38,098 nucleotides of DNA from Flavobacteriaceae bacterium (GCA_020346245.1 CP070778.1:125735-163832), one strand, 5' to 3'. Counted from the first letter of the stretch, positions 22,218-31,180 are shown. Made by a program: numbers and translations. Notes: generated from the sequence alone by a model not told the origin.

Positions 22218-24779
22218 TTATGGTTTTGGGGTTAAAACTTGATTTAAATATTCTTGTAAATTTTTATGTACTTGAATGATTTTATAGTTAGAAGATAAAA
22301 TTACAAAATTCTCATTAGCAATTCGGTAATCCCTGTTTTTATTTAATAGCTCTACATATCCTAATGCATAGTCCTTAGACCTGAATCCATGAACAACAAT
22401 AAATTCCATCTCCAGATTATATATATCCTTAGAAACGATGTTTCTATATTCTAGATCTGCAATGGATTTCTCCAATATTTTTTTTAGTTCCAATGCCTTC
22501 TCATCATTCTGTCTTTTAAATGGGAATATCACCTTCCAATTGGCTGTTCCCTTAGATTCAATTTCTAATGAGAAGTCTTTGGGTTCTAATTTGGGTAATT
22601 GTTCGGCAATTATCTGCTGGGCCTTTTTACCTTCAGGATTATTCGGATAGTTCAATGCTACATAATTAAGTGCTTCCTTGAAATCGTTATACCCTTGAAG
22701 CCTGCCAATGGCATTGGCTTTTAACATCTCAAATTTTGGTACTATAGGGTCCCCGGTGTATAAATTTATATTGGTTTCGGCCCCGGTAATGACCCTTAAA
22801 TATTCCTGATTTTCATACAGTTTAAATAGTTGGGCATATTTGGCGTCTGGGCTATCTGCTGATCCTGCCAAAATTGCCTGGGGGTTTACCAATATTTCAG
22901 CATACCTGGAATCAGGATACCTTTTTATAATATCCTGTTTCATGTTTTCAGCAAGCGGACTGCCAGATTCCTCATATATCTTGTACAAGTTATACATGGA
23001 TGGAAGTACAAGGCGTTCTTCCGGATCTGATTTCAATACTCTCTCCAATTTTCCTGCCGCCAAAAGGTTTTCCTTAAATTTCTCTTTATAAATTAGTCCA
23101 AGCTGGTAGTTTGCAAAATTTCTTTCAACTTTAAGACTGTCAATAATTGAAATATCTTTTGGTATCTGATCCAAATAATATTCTACTGAATATTTCTGCT
23201 CTTCTGTAATTTCTCTTTCTGAACCATTAGCCTCATCAGCAATGAGCGCATCTCCGGCACCATCTACTAACCTGGAAGTATTTTTATTACTCCATCGCCA
23301 GTTATCCTCCAATACCCTTTCTCCCCATCTGGTTTTAAAGTCGTTTTTACCATAACCAAGGCTTGTGATATTGTAAAAGTAAAATTTGCCCTTATTTTGT
23401 TTTCCTCCCTTTGTTTCTGCAAAAGCTGCAAAACCGGCATTAGCCCTATTCTCCTTTTTTTGTGCTTCTTCTTCCTCGGCTAATTTCAATTTTGCAATAT
23501 AGTCTTCAAAAAATGTCAGTTGTTCAATTTTAGGAAGATTGAACAGTGTTATGACGCTATCCGCGTATTGAACAACATTCTCGTATTTAATAACATCTTC
23601 CAGGTTATCCAATTTCTTCTTAACAGTCCTGAATTTTTTAGTATTCTCTGGTAAGTTTGTTAATACACTATCATAATAATTTCCTGCATTTTGGTATTCA
23701 TTCTCATCAAAGTTATATTCTGCAAGATTTTCATAATTGAGCGCATTTAACTGGGGTGAATTTTGAGTTGCTCTTAAAGACTTATTAAAATATACTACGC
23801 CCAGACTGTCTGACCCAATGGCCATATAATATTCAGCCTTCTGATTGTATATCTTGTCCAAAAATGGCCTGTTCTCTCTATTCTCCTCCAGATAAACCAG
23901 TTCTTCCAGCAATTCTTCCTTATTCTCTTCCGTTATCTCAGTATTTTGAATTTGATGTAAATGGGCATTAATCATATACACCCGGGGAGATTTCCTGTTT
24001 AATTCAATGATTTTTTCAAAGGCATAATTTGCACTATCTCTATATCCCAACTCATTAAATAATTGTCCGATAATAAAATAATACCTGCCTTTTTCCGGAG
24101 TCTTCCTAGTATATGCCGAAGCTATTTTTAGTTCTTGAATAGCTGTATCCGGAGCTTTTAGGTTTATATACGCCTGTGCCATCATTGCATGAGTGTCTGC
24201 ATACTCCTGATCACTAAGTTGTTCGTACTTTAAAAGGCGCTTTAAATTTTTAAGCGCAAGTTCTTCATTATCCAGCCTAATATTGGTTTTTTCTCTCCAT
24301 ATGGTAGCTTCGTTTAACTTATCACTTTGAGTATATTTCCTTAAAATATAATTAAATGCTTCTATAGCAGGTATATAGCGCTGGTCAAAGTATCTGGCTT
24401 TGCCCAAAAGCAGGAAGGCTTCATCTGTTTGCGGATTACGCTCTTCATCTTTTATGTCCATGCTGTGCTTTTGAATAGCTTTAGTTGCCTTTTCCTCAGC
24501 AATAATAAAATTTGGATTGTTGTTTTCAGAATCGAGTTTTATTTCGTCCTTAAACTGTAAGCGCTCCACAGGTAAAATTTCCCAATAATTATCCAGGTAT
24601 GACCTATTGAGTTCCTCTCTCCCCTCCTCAAATGCAATATTACCATTGTACAAGACATTGTACTTGGTATTCACCGCATGCCAATTGCGGTTTACAAAAG
24701 TGTCTTTCTTGGTAGAACAAGCGTTAAAAAGTATGCCCCCAAGAACACCAGCCAGGATAAATTTTATAGGTAACTTCAA
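22218..24779 (-). CDS. sprE: Type IX secretion / gliding motility lipoprotein PorW/SprE
   Basis: 853 residues. A type II signal peptide ends at the lipobox LFNAC (Cys21), so it is a lipoprotein. The start CSTKKDTFVNRNWHAVNTKY and the YNVLYNGNIAFEEGR segment just after are characteristic of PorW/SprE. The rest is helical with many TPR-like repeats (about 110-330 and 340-420, again 560-720). In Flavobacterium johnsoniae SprE is needed for gliding and T9SS secretion, and in Porphyromonas PorW links the PorKN ring/PorLM motor to the translocon. No other T9SS component is in the window. Length agrees with the family. It heads a unit with the bactofilin gene. Confidence 0.93.
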   Translation of the reverse strand: MKLPIKFILAGVLGGILFNACSTKKDTFVNRNWHAVNTKYNVLYNGNIAFEEGREELNRSYLDNYWEILPVERLQFKDEIKLDSENNNPNFIIAEEKATKAIQKHSMDIKDEERNPQTDEAFLLLGKARYFDQRYIPAIEAFNYILRKYTQSDKLNEATIWREKTNIRLDNEELALKNLKRLLKYEQLSDQEYADTHAMMAQAYINLKAPDTAIQELKIASAYTRKTPEKGRYYFIIGQLFNELGYRDSANYAFEKIIELNRKSPRVYMINAHLHQIQNTEITEENKEELLEELVYLEENRENRPFLDKIYNQKAEYYMAIGSDSLGVVYFNKSLRATQNSPQLNALNYENLAEYNFDENEYQNAGNYYDSVLTNLPENTKKFRTVKKKLDNLEDVIKYENVVQYADSVITLFNLPKIEQLTFFEDYIAKLKLAEEEEAQKKENRANAGFAAFAETKGGKQNKGKFYFYNITSLGYGKNDFKTRWGERVLEDNWRWSNKNTSRLVDGAGDALIADEANGSEREITEEQKYSVEYYLDQIPKDISIIDSLKVERNFANYQLGLIYKEKFKENLLAAGKLERVLKSDPEERLVLPSMYNLYKIYEESGSPLAENMKQDIIKRYPDSRYAEILVNPQAILAGSADSPDAKYAQLFKLYENQEYLRVITGAETNINLYTGDPIVPKFEMLKANAIGRLQGYNDFKEALNYVALNYPNNPEGKKAQQIIAEQLPKLEPKDFSLEIESKGTANWKVIFPFKRQNDEKALELKKILEKSIADLEYRNIVSKDIYNLEMEFIVVHGFRSKDYALGYVELLNKNRDYRIANENFVILSSNYKIIQVHKNLQEYLNQVLTPKP

Positions 24780-24954
24780 AATTGTTGGTATTCTATGTAA
24801 TCTTAACTTAAAAACATTAAGATTATTATCTTATTGCACTTGAAAAGGGAGGATAAATAGGTAACTACGTTCAAAAAGTTATAGCAGAATAATATTTATC
24901 CGAAAATTATCTCCCGAAGAACAGAAAAAATGCCAGTATAATTATGTGATATGC
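24780..24954 (-). other. sprE leader region with a 9-bp inverted repeat
   Basis: The 175 bases between the ABC ATPase stop and sprE start hold no gene. A perfect inverted repeat TAATCTTAA / TTAAGATTA (24798-24806 and 24817-24825, 10-base spacer) lies just upstream of the sprE ATG. I see no clear TAnnTTTG promoter here. The repeat could be a leader hairpin or an operator. Confidence 0.4.
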
Positions 24955-25650
24955 TTAGCCACTAAAAAACAACTCAAGTTCTTTTAATGTTGCTGCAGAG
25001 GTCTGAATATCCCTGACAATTTCACCACTATTCAAGACCACAATACGTTCGCAGACTTCCGTTACATGAATGAGGTCATGGCTTGAAACTAATACAGTTA
25101 CTTCCCTGTCCTGTCCAAGTTTTTTTATAATTGCCTTAAGTCTTATTTGAGTAGTGGGGTCTAAATTAGCAAAAGGTTCGTCCAGGATTATAACTTGAGG
25201 CTCTCCAATAAAAGAAGCCACTATACCTACCTTTTTCTGATTCCCTTTAGATAAATCCCGCAAATACTTTTTTTGTCCTAAAATCTCCCCATGAAAGAAA
25301 TCTTCAAATTCTGTCAATAAATCATCAATGTCTTTTTTAGATTGTCCTCTCAATTCACCAATAAAATAGAAATACTCTTCAGGGGTTAGGTATCCAATCA
25401 AAAAAGTCTCATCTATAAAAGCCGAGGTAAACGGTTTCCATGCTTCACTAATATTTACCTGTATTTCATTATTGATTACTTTGCCGGTTGTTGGCTGAAT
25501 AAGGTCTAAAAGTAAGCTGAAAAAAGTAGTCTTCCCGGCCCCATTATTACCTACCAGCCCAAAGCTCTGCCCTTTAGGTATCTCGAGGCTTTCAATATTT
25601 AATACGGTTTGATCCCCGTAAACCTTGGTTAGATTTTGTGCGTAAATCAT
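24955..25650 (-). CDS. ABC transporter ATP-binding protein
   Basis: 231 residues, one nucleotide-binding domain. Walker A GNNGAGKT (34-41), signature LSKGNQKKV (133-141, a variant of LSGGQ), Walker B VIILDEPF (153-160) followed by the D-loop ANLD, and switch His191 (SSHD). The KGNQKK signature and short length are typical of exporter-type or ABC-2-like systems. The upstream gene, 16 bases away, encodes a DUF5687 membrane protein that is presumably its permease. Substrate unknown. Confidence 0.93.
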   Translation of the reverse strand: MIYAQNLTKVYGDQTVLNIESLEIPKGQSFGLVGNNGAGKTTFFSLLLDLIQPTTGKVINNEIQVNISEAWKPFTSAFIDETFLIGYLTPEEYFYFIGELRGQSKKDIDDLLTEFEDFFHGEILGQKKYLRDLSKGNQKKVGIVASFIGEPQVIILDEPFANLDPTTQIRLKAIIKKLGQDREVTVLVSSHDLIHVTEVCERIVVLNSGEIVRDIQTSAATLKELELFFSG

Positions 25651-25666
25651 TGCTATTTATAAATTA

Positions 25667-27139
25667 TCAGGCTTTCTGTTTATAAGCCAAAAGGGTTTTA
25701 TATTTTTCTTTCTTATATATATTCTCAATCTTTCTGAAAACCAAATCCTTAAAAGCAAAGCCCAACATTCCGGTAAGGGCAACAAATATGTATCCGGCAG
25801 TTGGATTAATAAGGTAGTGGCCTAACCCATAAATTGCAATGGGTAATATTAATTTTGGTAATGTTAGAAGAAGTGTTTTCACATTGAACGCCTGCTTATC
25901 CCCAAAAGCTTTCTTGTTAGAAGTTAAATCTATTGGTGTTTTGATATAAGCCCCACCCCATAATACCAGATAAGAATTGACTCCAATATTATAAATTGCG
26001 CCTACGATGATGGCCAAATAAGCATCCCAGCCAAAATAAAGATAGAATACAGATAAGATAGTACTAATTATGGTCGCTATTACAATCAGATACCATTTAG
26101 AGGAGAGATATTCTTTGTATTGTATATTCTGGCTCATCATAAGAGGGTAGTAAGAACTATCCCAACTTGGTACAAATTGGCCAAAACTAAATAAGAAACC
26201 TCCGGAAACGAAGATGCCAGCAAAAATTTTCCAAACAGGGTTCTCATAAGCTTCAAGACTATTAGTAAAAAAAAGCAACCCGTAAAAAAGGAATATAAAA
26301 CTCATGATTACCGTAGTTTTGGACCTCTTATTCCTCTTTATTAGTTTAATGTCGTTTTTAAGAAACGTTCCTAAGTTTCCAAACCGATTAAGCCAGGTAT
26401 AATCTTCAGATTTTGCAATATCGTGTTTAGTGGCTAAGCCCGCATCCAGATACATATTCTTTTTGAAATAGTTAAAGGCTCCTAAATAAAGCCATAATAA
26501 GGTCCCCCAGGAAATTAAAGAAGTCCAGGGTATATCATAAAACATATTAAAAATGGGAGAAGTGTATATTGTGATATCAAACCATTCAAAATACTGGCAA
26601 ACTGCCAAAATAGATAAAATTGTGACTAAGGGATAAAAGACACTGTCCTTATTATTCATCATGATGTTGATGAAATTATTACAATAAAATAAGGCCATGA
26701 TTCCTAAATGCCAGCCTATGACTCCTGCAGGATTATATCCTTCAATTATAAGTACTATGGAAAATGGGACAAAAAAGAAGGCGTGTGTCCAATTAAAGAA
26801 AGAAAAAATTGTCTTCCCAAGAGAGTAGGAAACCACCTGATTTTTCTTAAAAGGTAAGTAAAGCAAAGGTTTGATGTTCAAAATGGGCATTTTTTGAAGC
26901 ATATACCGGATATAGACATCCATAACCAGGTAATAAATGATATGTTTATTGACAAACTTCAATGGATCTCCCAACCCATTTTTCTCAATAATAAAATAAG
27001 ACCCAACCCCTAATGCCAGAAATACGACAATAAAATACAAAGCACCAAAAATCATCAGGATCTTAAATGCCAGGTTTGTTTTAAAAGAAGCTGCCCTAAA
27101 AAATGACTTCCATTGCAGCTTAAAAAAGTGTTTGAACAT
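25667..27139 (-). CDS. DUF5687 family membrane protein, probable ABC transporter permease
   Basis: 490 residues with about 10-12 predicted transmembrane helices (first at 27-52, LMIFGALYFIVVFLALGVGS). The N terminus MFKHFFKLQWKSFFRAASF is the standard opening of this Bacteroidota family. A cytoplasmic loop with basic stretches (DIKLIKRNKRSKT) divides the helices. Position directly upstream of an ABC ATPase and the fold of the family support a permease role in an ABC-2-like exporter. Substrate unknown. A TAAATTTG element 37 bases upstream gives a likely promoter. Confidence 0.85.
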   Translation of the reverse strand: MFKHFFKLQWKSFFRAASFKTNLAFKILMIFGALYFIVVFLALGVGSYFIIEKNGLGDPLKFVNKHIIYYLVMDVYIRYMLQKMPILNIKPLLYLPFKKNQVVSYSLGKTIFSFFNWTHAFFFVPFSIVLIIEGYNPAGVIGWHLGIMALFYCNNFINIMMNNKDSVFYPLVTILSILAVCQYFEWFDITIYTSPIFNMFYDIPWTSLISWGTLLWLYLGAFNYFKKNMYLDAGLATKHDIAKSEDYTWLNRFGNLGTFLKNDIKLIKRNKRSKTTVIMSFIFLFYGLLFFTNSLEAYENPVWKIFAGIFVSGGFLFSFGQFVPSWDSSYYPLMMSQNIQYKEYLSSKWYLIVIATIISTILSVFYLYFGWDAYLAIIVGAIYNIGVNSYLVLWGGAYIKTPIDLTSNKKAFGDKQAFNVKTLLLTLPKLILPIAIYGLGHYLINPTAGYIFVALTGMLGFAFKDLVFRKIENIYKKEKYKTLLAYKQKA

Positions 27140-27175
27140 GCAGGCTGGTATTTTTCGCTCAGAAAGTTAGTGTCT

Positions 27176-27183
27176 CAAATTTA
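27176..27183 (-). promoter_or_regulatory. -7 element of the DUF5687/ABC operon
   Basis: TAAATTTG on the minus strand, a perfect TAnnTTTG match, 36 bases upstream of the ATG at 27139. There is no -33 TTG at the usual spacing. Confidence 0.45.
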
Positions 27184-27235
27184 TTTTTTGTTACAAAGAG
27201 AAGTTAATTTCTCATTATTAATCCAAAGCAATCCT

Positions 27236-27243
27236 TAATTTTG
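27236..27243 (+). promoter_or_regulatory. -7 element of the PaaE-like gene
   Basis: TAATTTTG followed by CAC, a perfect TAnnTTTG match, 15 bases before the ATG at 27259. Because it covers 27241-27243, a translation start at the TTG there is ruled out in practice. No -33 TTG is at the usual spacing. Confidence 0.55.
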
Positions 27244-27258
27244 CACAAATTTTTTATC

Positions 27259-28308
27259 ATGAGCGATTTTTATTCTCTGACTATAGACAAAATTTCCCGA
27301 CTAACCCCAAATGCAGTTGCGGTGAGTTTTGCTATCCCTAAAGAACTGGAAAACAAATTTATCTTTGAGGCCGGTCAGTATATAACCATTAAACACAAAA
27401 TAAATGGAGAGGAGGTTAGACGAGCCTATTCTATTTCCTCAAGTCCGGAAGAAAAGTATATTACTATAGGCATCAAAAAAGTGCCGGAAGGACGCTTTTC
27501 ATCTTATGCCAATACTACGCTAAACGAAGGAGACCAATTGTTGGTAATGCCTCCCGAGGGGAGATTTGTTTACAAAAATTCGCCTGAACAGGAGAATATA
27601 TGTGCTTTTGCCGCCGGCAGTGGCATTACGCCTATAATGAGCATCGCCAGAACCGTTTTGAAAAGCCACCCAGAAAATACATTTGTATTGGTCTATGGAA
27701 ATCAAAACAAATCCGAAACAATGTTCCTAGATGAGATTTTAGAACTTGAAAATGACTATAAAGACCGCTTTACAGTTCAGTTTGTTTACAGCAGGGCCAG
27801 GGAAGATGATTCCCTGTTTGGAAGAATAGATACTTCTGTGATAAATTTTGTTCTTAAAAATAAATTTAAAGAAACCAGATTTAAAACATTCTACTTATGT
27901 GGGCCTGAGGATATGATTAATATTACAAGGGACACATTAAAAGCAAATGGAATTGCTTCGGATTCTGTTTATTATGAACTTTTTACTACAACAGACAATG
28001 ATCCTTCCGAGACTATATCACCGGAAGGTAAGACAACAGTGGAAGTGTTGCTGGATGATGAAGTGCACTCTTTTATTATGGATAAAAAATCTACGGTTTT
28101 AGATGCTGTCCTGGATGAAGATTTAGATGCCCCATATTCTTGTCAGGGAGGTGTTTGCAGTACATGCATTGCAAGAATTACGGAAGGTGAAGCGAAAATG
28201 GATAAAAACCAGATTCTTACTGATAGTGAAATAGCAGAAGGACTTGTTCTCACTTGTCAGGCGCATCCGGTAACATCAACGTTGAAAGTAGACTATGATG
28301 ATGTTTAA
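27259..28308 (+). CDS. Ferredoxin-NADP reductase-like flavoprotein with 2Fe-2S domain (PaaE family)
   Basis: 349 residues from the ATG at 27259 (MSDFYSLTID); an upstream TTG in frame lies inside the promoter. Domains in order: FAD-binding with RAYSISSSP (55-63), NAD(P)-binding with AAGSGITP (118-125) and YLCGPEDM (212-219), and a C-terminal plant-type 2Fe-2S ferredoxin with Cys295, Cys300, Cys303 (CQGGVCSTC) and Cys333 (LTCQ). Electrons run from NAD(P)H through FAD to 2Fe-2S and on to an oxygenase. PaaE supplies the phenylacetyl-CoA epoxidase, but paaA-D are not in the window, so the partner is unknown. A TetR gene lies downstream on the same strand. Confidence 0.9.
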   Translation: MSDFYSLTIDKISRLTPNAVAVSFAIPKELENKFIFEAGQYITIKHKINGEEVRRAYSISSSPEEKYITIGIKKVPEGRFSSYANTTLNEGDQLLVMPPEGRFVYKNSPEQENICAFAAGSGITPIMSIARTVLKSHPENTFVLVYGNQNKSETMFLDEILELENDYKDRFTVQFVYSRAREDDSLFGRIDTSVINFVLKNKFKETRFKTFYLCGPEDMINITRDTLKANGIASDSVYYELFTTTDNDPSETISPEGKTTVEVLLDDEVHSFIMDKKSTVLDAVLDEDLDAPYSCQGGVCSTCIARITEGEAKMDKNQILTDSEIAEGLVLTCQAHPVTSTLKVDYDDV

Positions 28309-28890
28309 TCGTTGTAGTTGATTGCCATTTTTAGTTTAAAATAATAGCAGACAAACCTGCATTTTAGAAACCAGATGGTTTGTCAGTATGGTTTATATGC
28401 AAAAATTATTCAACTAAAATGCATTTAATCCGGAAGATTGGGTCAAAAAACCTTTTCAATAATTTATATATGCCATTTTTCCTTCTCTATTATAGACCAA
28501 ATAGTTTGTTTGCTTTATTTTAAGTTGTCAGGTTATCCAAAAACAATCTTTGTATAATGCTTAACTCCAAAAAGTATCCAAATAGATTCTGGACGCGGGA
28601 AAAATTAATTTAATGAATGATTGAGATATCATAAATGACTCCTTATTCTGTAGTTTTTATTCAAATCTTAGGTCCATTACCCTTGAAAAAGCGAATAAAA
28701 TACCATTCGTCGATGTTTTTTTCCGACTAAGTGGTCGGTAAAAAATCAGGTAGGATATACCGTTCATCGGGAATTCGTCATTATAACGATTTTTTAAAGT
28801 CATACATCCTTTAATATTCACCTTCCTGGGGTTTCGAGGGTTCTTTGTTTATAGACCCGATGGTCTGTTTAACCCCAAAACCCAAATCTA
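28309..28890. promoter_or_regulatory. Non-coding regulatory region with four TetR-type operator-like palindromes
   Basis: 582 bases without a credible ORF. It contains four related sites: AGAAACCAGATGGTTTGT (28366-28383), ATAGACCAAATAGTTTGT (28492-28509), TCCGACTAAGTGGTCGGT (28722-28739) and ATAGACCCGATGGTCTGT (28851-28868). They share the core GACC-N2to4-GGT and a trailing TGT, and resemble the AGACCGnnCGGTCT operator seen for many TetR regulators. The last site ends 22 bases before the TetR gene start, consistent with autoregulation. Site spacings are 126, 230 and 129 bases. No tRNA or terminator is recognised here. Confidence 0.6.
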
Positions 28891-29505
28891 ATGGATAAGA
28901 ATTTAAAACGCATGGCTACCATGCACCGGATGCAAGTTACTGGACTGGAGTTGTTCTATAAGAATGGCTATTATAATACCAGTATAGATGACATTTTAAA
29001 ATCTCTTTCTCTTTCCAAGGGAGCTTTTTACTATCATTTTCAGTCAAAAGAGGATTTTTTCGTAAGTATTGTTCAAAACTTAATTGTTCGTAAAGTATAC
29101 AGTATGCTTATTGAACCAATAGAAGGTAAGGAAAACCCCTTTGTTGTTATAGAAAAATGTTTTGAAAATGCTTTGGAAACTGCTGAACACAATGAAATGG
29201 ACTATGGTTTTATCCTTAGTAACTTTATTTCAGAGTTCAACAGGAGAAATGCTCTCATCTCTAAGTACTTAATGGATATTTATAAGGTATGGGAAGTAAA
29301 TTTAGTCTCAATCCTTCAAAAAGGGAAATCCGATGGTTATGTTGACAGGCATGTGGATAGTGAAGGCATCGCTACCTATTTAATTTCCTCGTACATGGGT
29401 GTAAGGACCTTAATGGTGCAGGGTAACTGTAGAAATTTGCGCTATAAGTACATGCAACAACTAAGGCATTATTTCAATTCGTTAACCGTAAGAGAAATTG
29501 TATAA
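28891..29505 (+). CDS. TetR/AcrR family transcriptional regulator
   Basis: 204 residues. The N-terminal DNA-binding domain (about 10-58) has the TetR helix-turn-helix, helices at 16-25 and 31-50: LELFYKNGYYNTSIDDILKS, then LSLSKGAFYYHFQSKEDFF, the last block being the family hallmark. The ligand-binding helical C-terminal domain (60-204) is of unknown specificity. An internal Met at 8 or 11 is a possible alternative start. Operator-like palindromes in the preceding gap, one just upstream of this gene, suggest autorepression and possibly control of the PaaE-like gene's neighbourhood. Converges with the GT9 gene 15 bases on. Confidence 0.9.
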   Translation: MDKNLKRMATMHRMQVTGLELFYKNGYYNTSIDDILKSLSLSKGAFYYHFQSKEDFFVSIVQNLIVRKVYSMLIEPIEGKENPFVVIEKCFENALETAEHNEMDYGFILSNFISEFNRRNALISKYLMDIYKVWEVNLVSILQKGKSDGYVDRHVDSEGIATYLISSYMGVRTLMVQGNCRNLRYKYMQQLRHYFNSLTVREIV

Positions 29506-29520
29506 ATTAAATTACTTTAT

Positions 29521-30561
29521 CTAGAGAAGTGAAGTAATCTTGGATAACACAGTTTCGGGTAAAATGGTAGACATCACATTTTCATACCCCCTGGGAGCTT
29601 TATTTCCATAGATTGAAGTTGGAATAAATGGAAATTTGTTCCGATCTGAAAGCAAACTGTTATCAGAAGCCTGGTTGAAAGGTGAGAATCCGGCATAAGG
29701 ATGTGTAATACCCCATAGCGTAATTGTAGGTATGTGAAACATTGCAGCCATATGTCCATTCCCGCTATCCATCGAAAGCATAAGGTCCAGGTTGGAAATT
29801 AGTGCCAATTCGTCTTCGAAAGACATTCTTCCAATTGTATTTATGCAGTTTTGATAGAGGTCAGACCATAGTTCTGCCTGTTTCTTTTGATCATCTCCAC
29901 CACCAAAAAGAATTATTTTATACTTATTGGTATTATTTAGTGATTTTATAATCTTTTCCATATGCCCTAAGGGATACATTTTCCCTGGATAAGCAGCGAA
30001 TGGTGCTATGCCTATCCACTTGAGGTTATCAGGTCCAATTACTTCCTGTACTTTTTGCGGCAATGCTCTTTTAGGGAGAACTTCTGTATTTTCCAGCCGA
30101 ATTGGGAATCCAAGTTGGGAAAAAACATCCGCATAGCGCTGAAAAGTTGTTTTTAATGGTTTGAAGACCTTTTTTTTGGTAGCAGTCAAGGCCTTTTTTT
30201 CTTTTCTCCCTTTATCAATCTGAATAAAAGGGATATTATTTAATGTAAAGAACCTTTTTAAAACAGAACTTCGCAGTACATTGTGGAGATCGGCCACGGC
30301 ATCAATACCCAGTGCCTTTAATTCCTTAAATAATCTCCACAGACCTAAAACTCCCTTGTGTTTACCAGTAACATCTGCCTGATAAACGGCAACATTTACC
30401 AGATCCGTAAACATTGGGGTATAGAAGGCTCTGGTAAGCACTGTAATTTGCAGATTGGGATGTTGTGTTGTTAGCGCCTTTAAAACAGGAACTGTCATAG
30501 CCACATCGCCCATGGCCGACAAACGAATAACTAAAAGGTGTTTTATTTTATTTTTGCCCAC
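29521..30561 (-). CDS. Glycosyltransferase family 9 (heptosyltransferase-like)
   Basis: 346 residues, GT-B fold. The N terminus HLLVIRLSAMGDVAMTVPVL carries the GD motif of ADP-heptose:LPS heptosyltransferases, and the C-terminal donor site shows MLSMDSGNGHMAAM followed by PTITLWGITHPYAGF. It likely adds a heptose or similar sugar to the inner-core oligosaccharide of LPS at the cytoplasmic face of the inner membrane. Sugar specificity cannot be fixed by eye. Its start overlaps the end of the DUF4254 gene by 14 bases, so the two are translationally coupled. Confidence 0.9.
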   Translation of the reverse strand: MGKNKIKHLLVIRLSAMGDVAMTVPVLKALTTQHPNLQITVLTRAFYTPMFTDLVNVAVYQADVTGKHKGVLGLWRLFKELKALGIDAVADLHNVLRSSVLKRFFTLNNIPFIQIDKGRKEKKALTATKKKVFKPLKTTFQRYADVFSQLGFPIRLENTEVLPKRALPQKVQEVIGPDNLKWIGIAPFAAYPGKMYPLGHMEKIIKSLNNTNKYKIILFGGGDDQKKQAELWSDLYQNCINTIGRMSFEDELALISNLDLMLSMDSGNGHMAAMFHIPTITLWGITHPYAGFSPFNQASDNSLLSDRNKFPFIPTSIYGNKAPRGYENVMSTILPETVLSKITSLL

Positions 30562-31150
30562 GCAAAACCGGATTTAACTCCTCATCATTGTACATCTTCA
30601 TTTGCTTGTAGGTCTTCATAAAGATAACTCCTTGCTCAATATCCGTCAGCAGCTGATCTATTGCAGAAGATAAGTCCTCTTTTTGCTCAAGAAGTACCTT
30701 TAACTTATCACTGCATTTCTTAATGTGTTCCGGAGATGCATCCTGGCGTTCAGCTTCCTCCCGCATATGGTAGATTTTTAAGGCTAAAATGGAAAGACGA
30801 TCAATTGCCCATGCCGGAGTTTCGGTATTTATTCTGGCATTTGGTAGTGTTTGTACCTTTCGGTATTTATCTAGAAAATAGCTATCAATATATTCTACTA
30901 AATCTGTTCTATCCTGATTGCTGGCGTCTATTTTTCGTTTTAGCTCCAGGGCTTTTACCGGGTCTATTTCAGGATCTCTTATAATATCCTCATAATGCCA
31001 TTGAACCGTATCAATCCAATTTTTTCTATATAAAAGATGATTGATCTCATCTTTTGTATATGGATTATTGAATGGCTGATTAACATCATCCTTTATATGA
31101 TAGTTAACAATACTTTCTTCAAATATCTGAAAGGCTGAATTACTGAACAT
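30548..31150 (-). CDS. DUF4254 family protein
   Basis: 200 residues, soluble, no signal peptide, almost entirely helical. It matches the DUF4254 family known from Bacteroidota (segments NQPFNNPYTKDEINHLLYRK near 24-43 and TPAWAIDRLSILALKIYHMR near 107-126). No catalytic motif is evident. The family is commonly next to a GT9 glycosyltransferase gene, and here it overlaps one by 14 bases, which suggests a role in LPS core synthesis (inference). Confidence 0.8.
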   Translation of the reverse strand: MFSNSAFQIFEESIVNYHIKDDVNQPFNNPYTKDEINHLLYRKNWIDTVQWHYEDIIRDPEIDPVKALELKRKIDASNQDRTDLVEYIDSYFLDKYRKVQTLPNARINTETPAWAIDRLSILALKIYHMREEAERQDASPEHIKKCSDKLKVLLEQKEDLSSAIDQLLTDIEQGVIFMKTYKQMKMYNDEELNPVLRGQK

Positions 31151-31180
31151 AGTGGCTTAATTTTAATGTAAATATACCCT

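Noticed and set aside
27241..27258. Upstream TTG start extending the PaaE-like protein by six residues
   Set aside because: The TTG is part of the TAATTTTG promoter element at 27236-27243; the ATG at 27259 gives the usual family start.
28716..28746. Palindrome at 28722 flanked by T and A runs as a bidirectional terminator
   Set aside because: The T run precedes the stem on both strands rather than following it, so it cannot terminate either direction.
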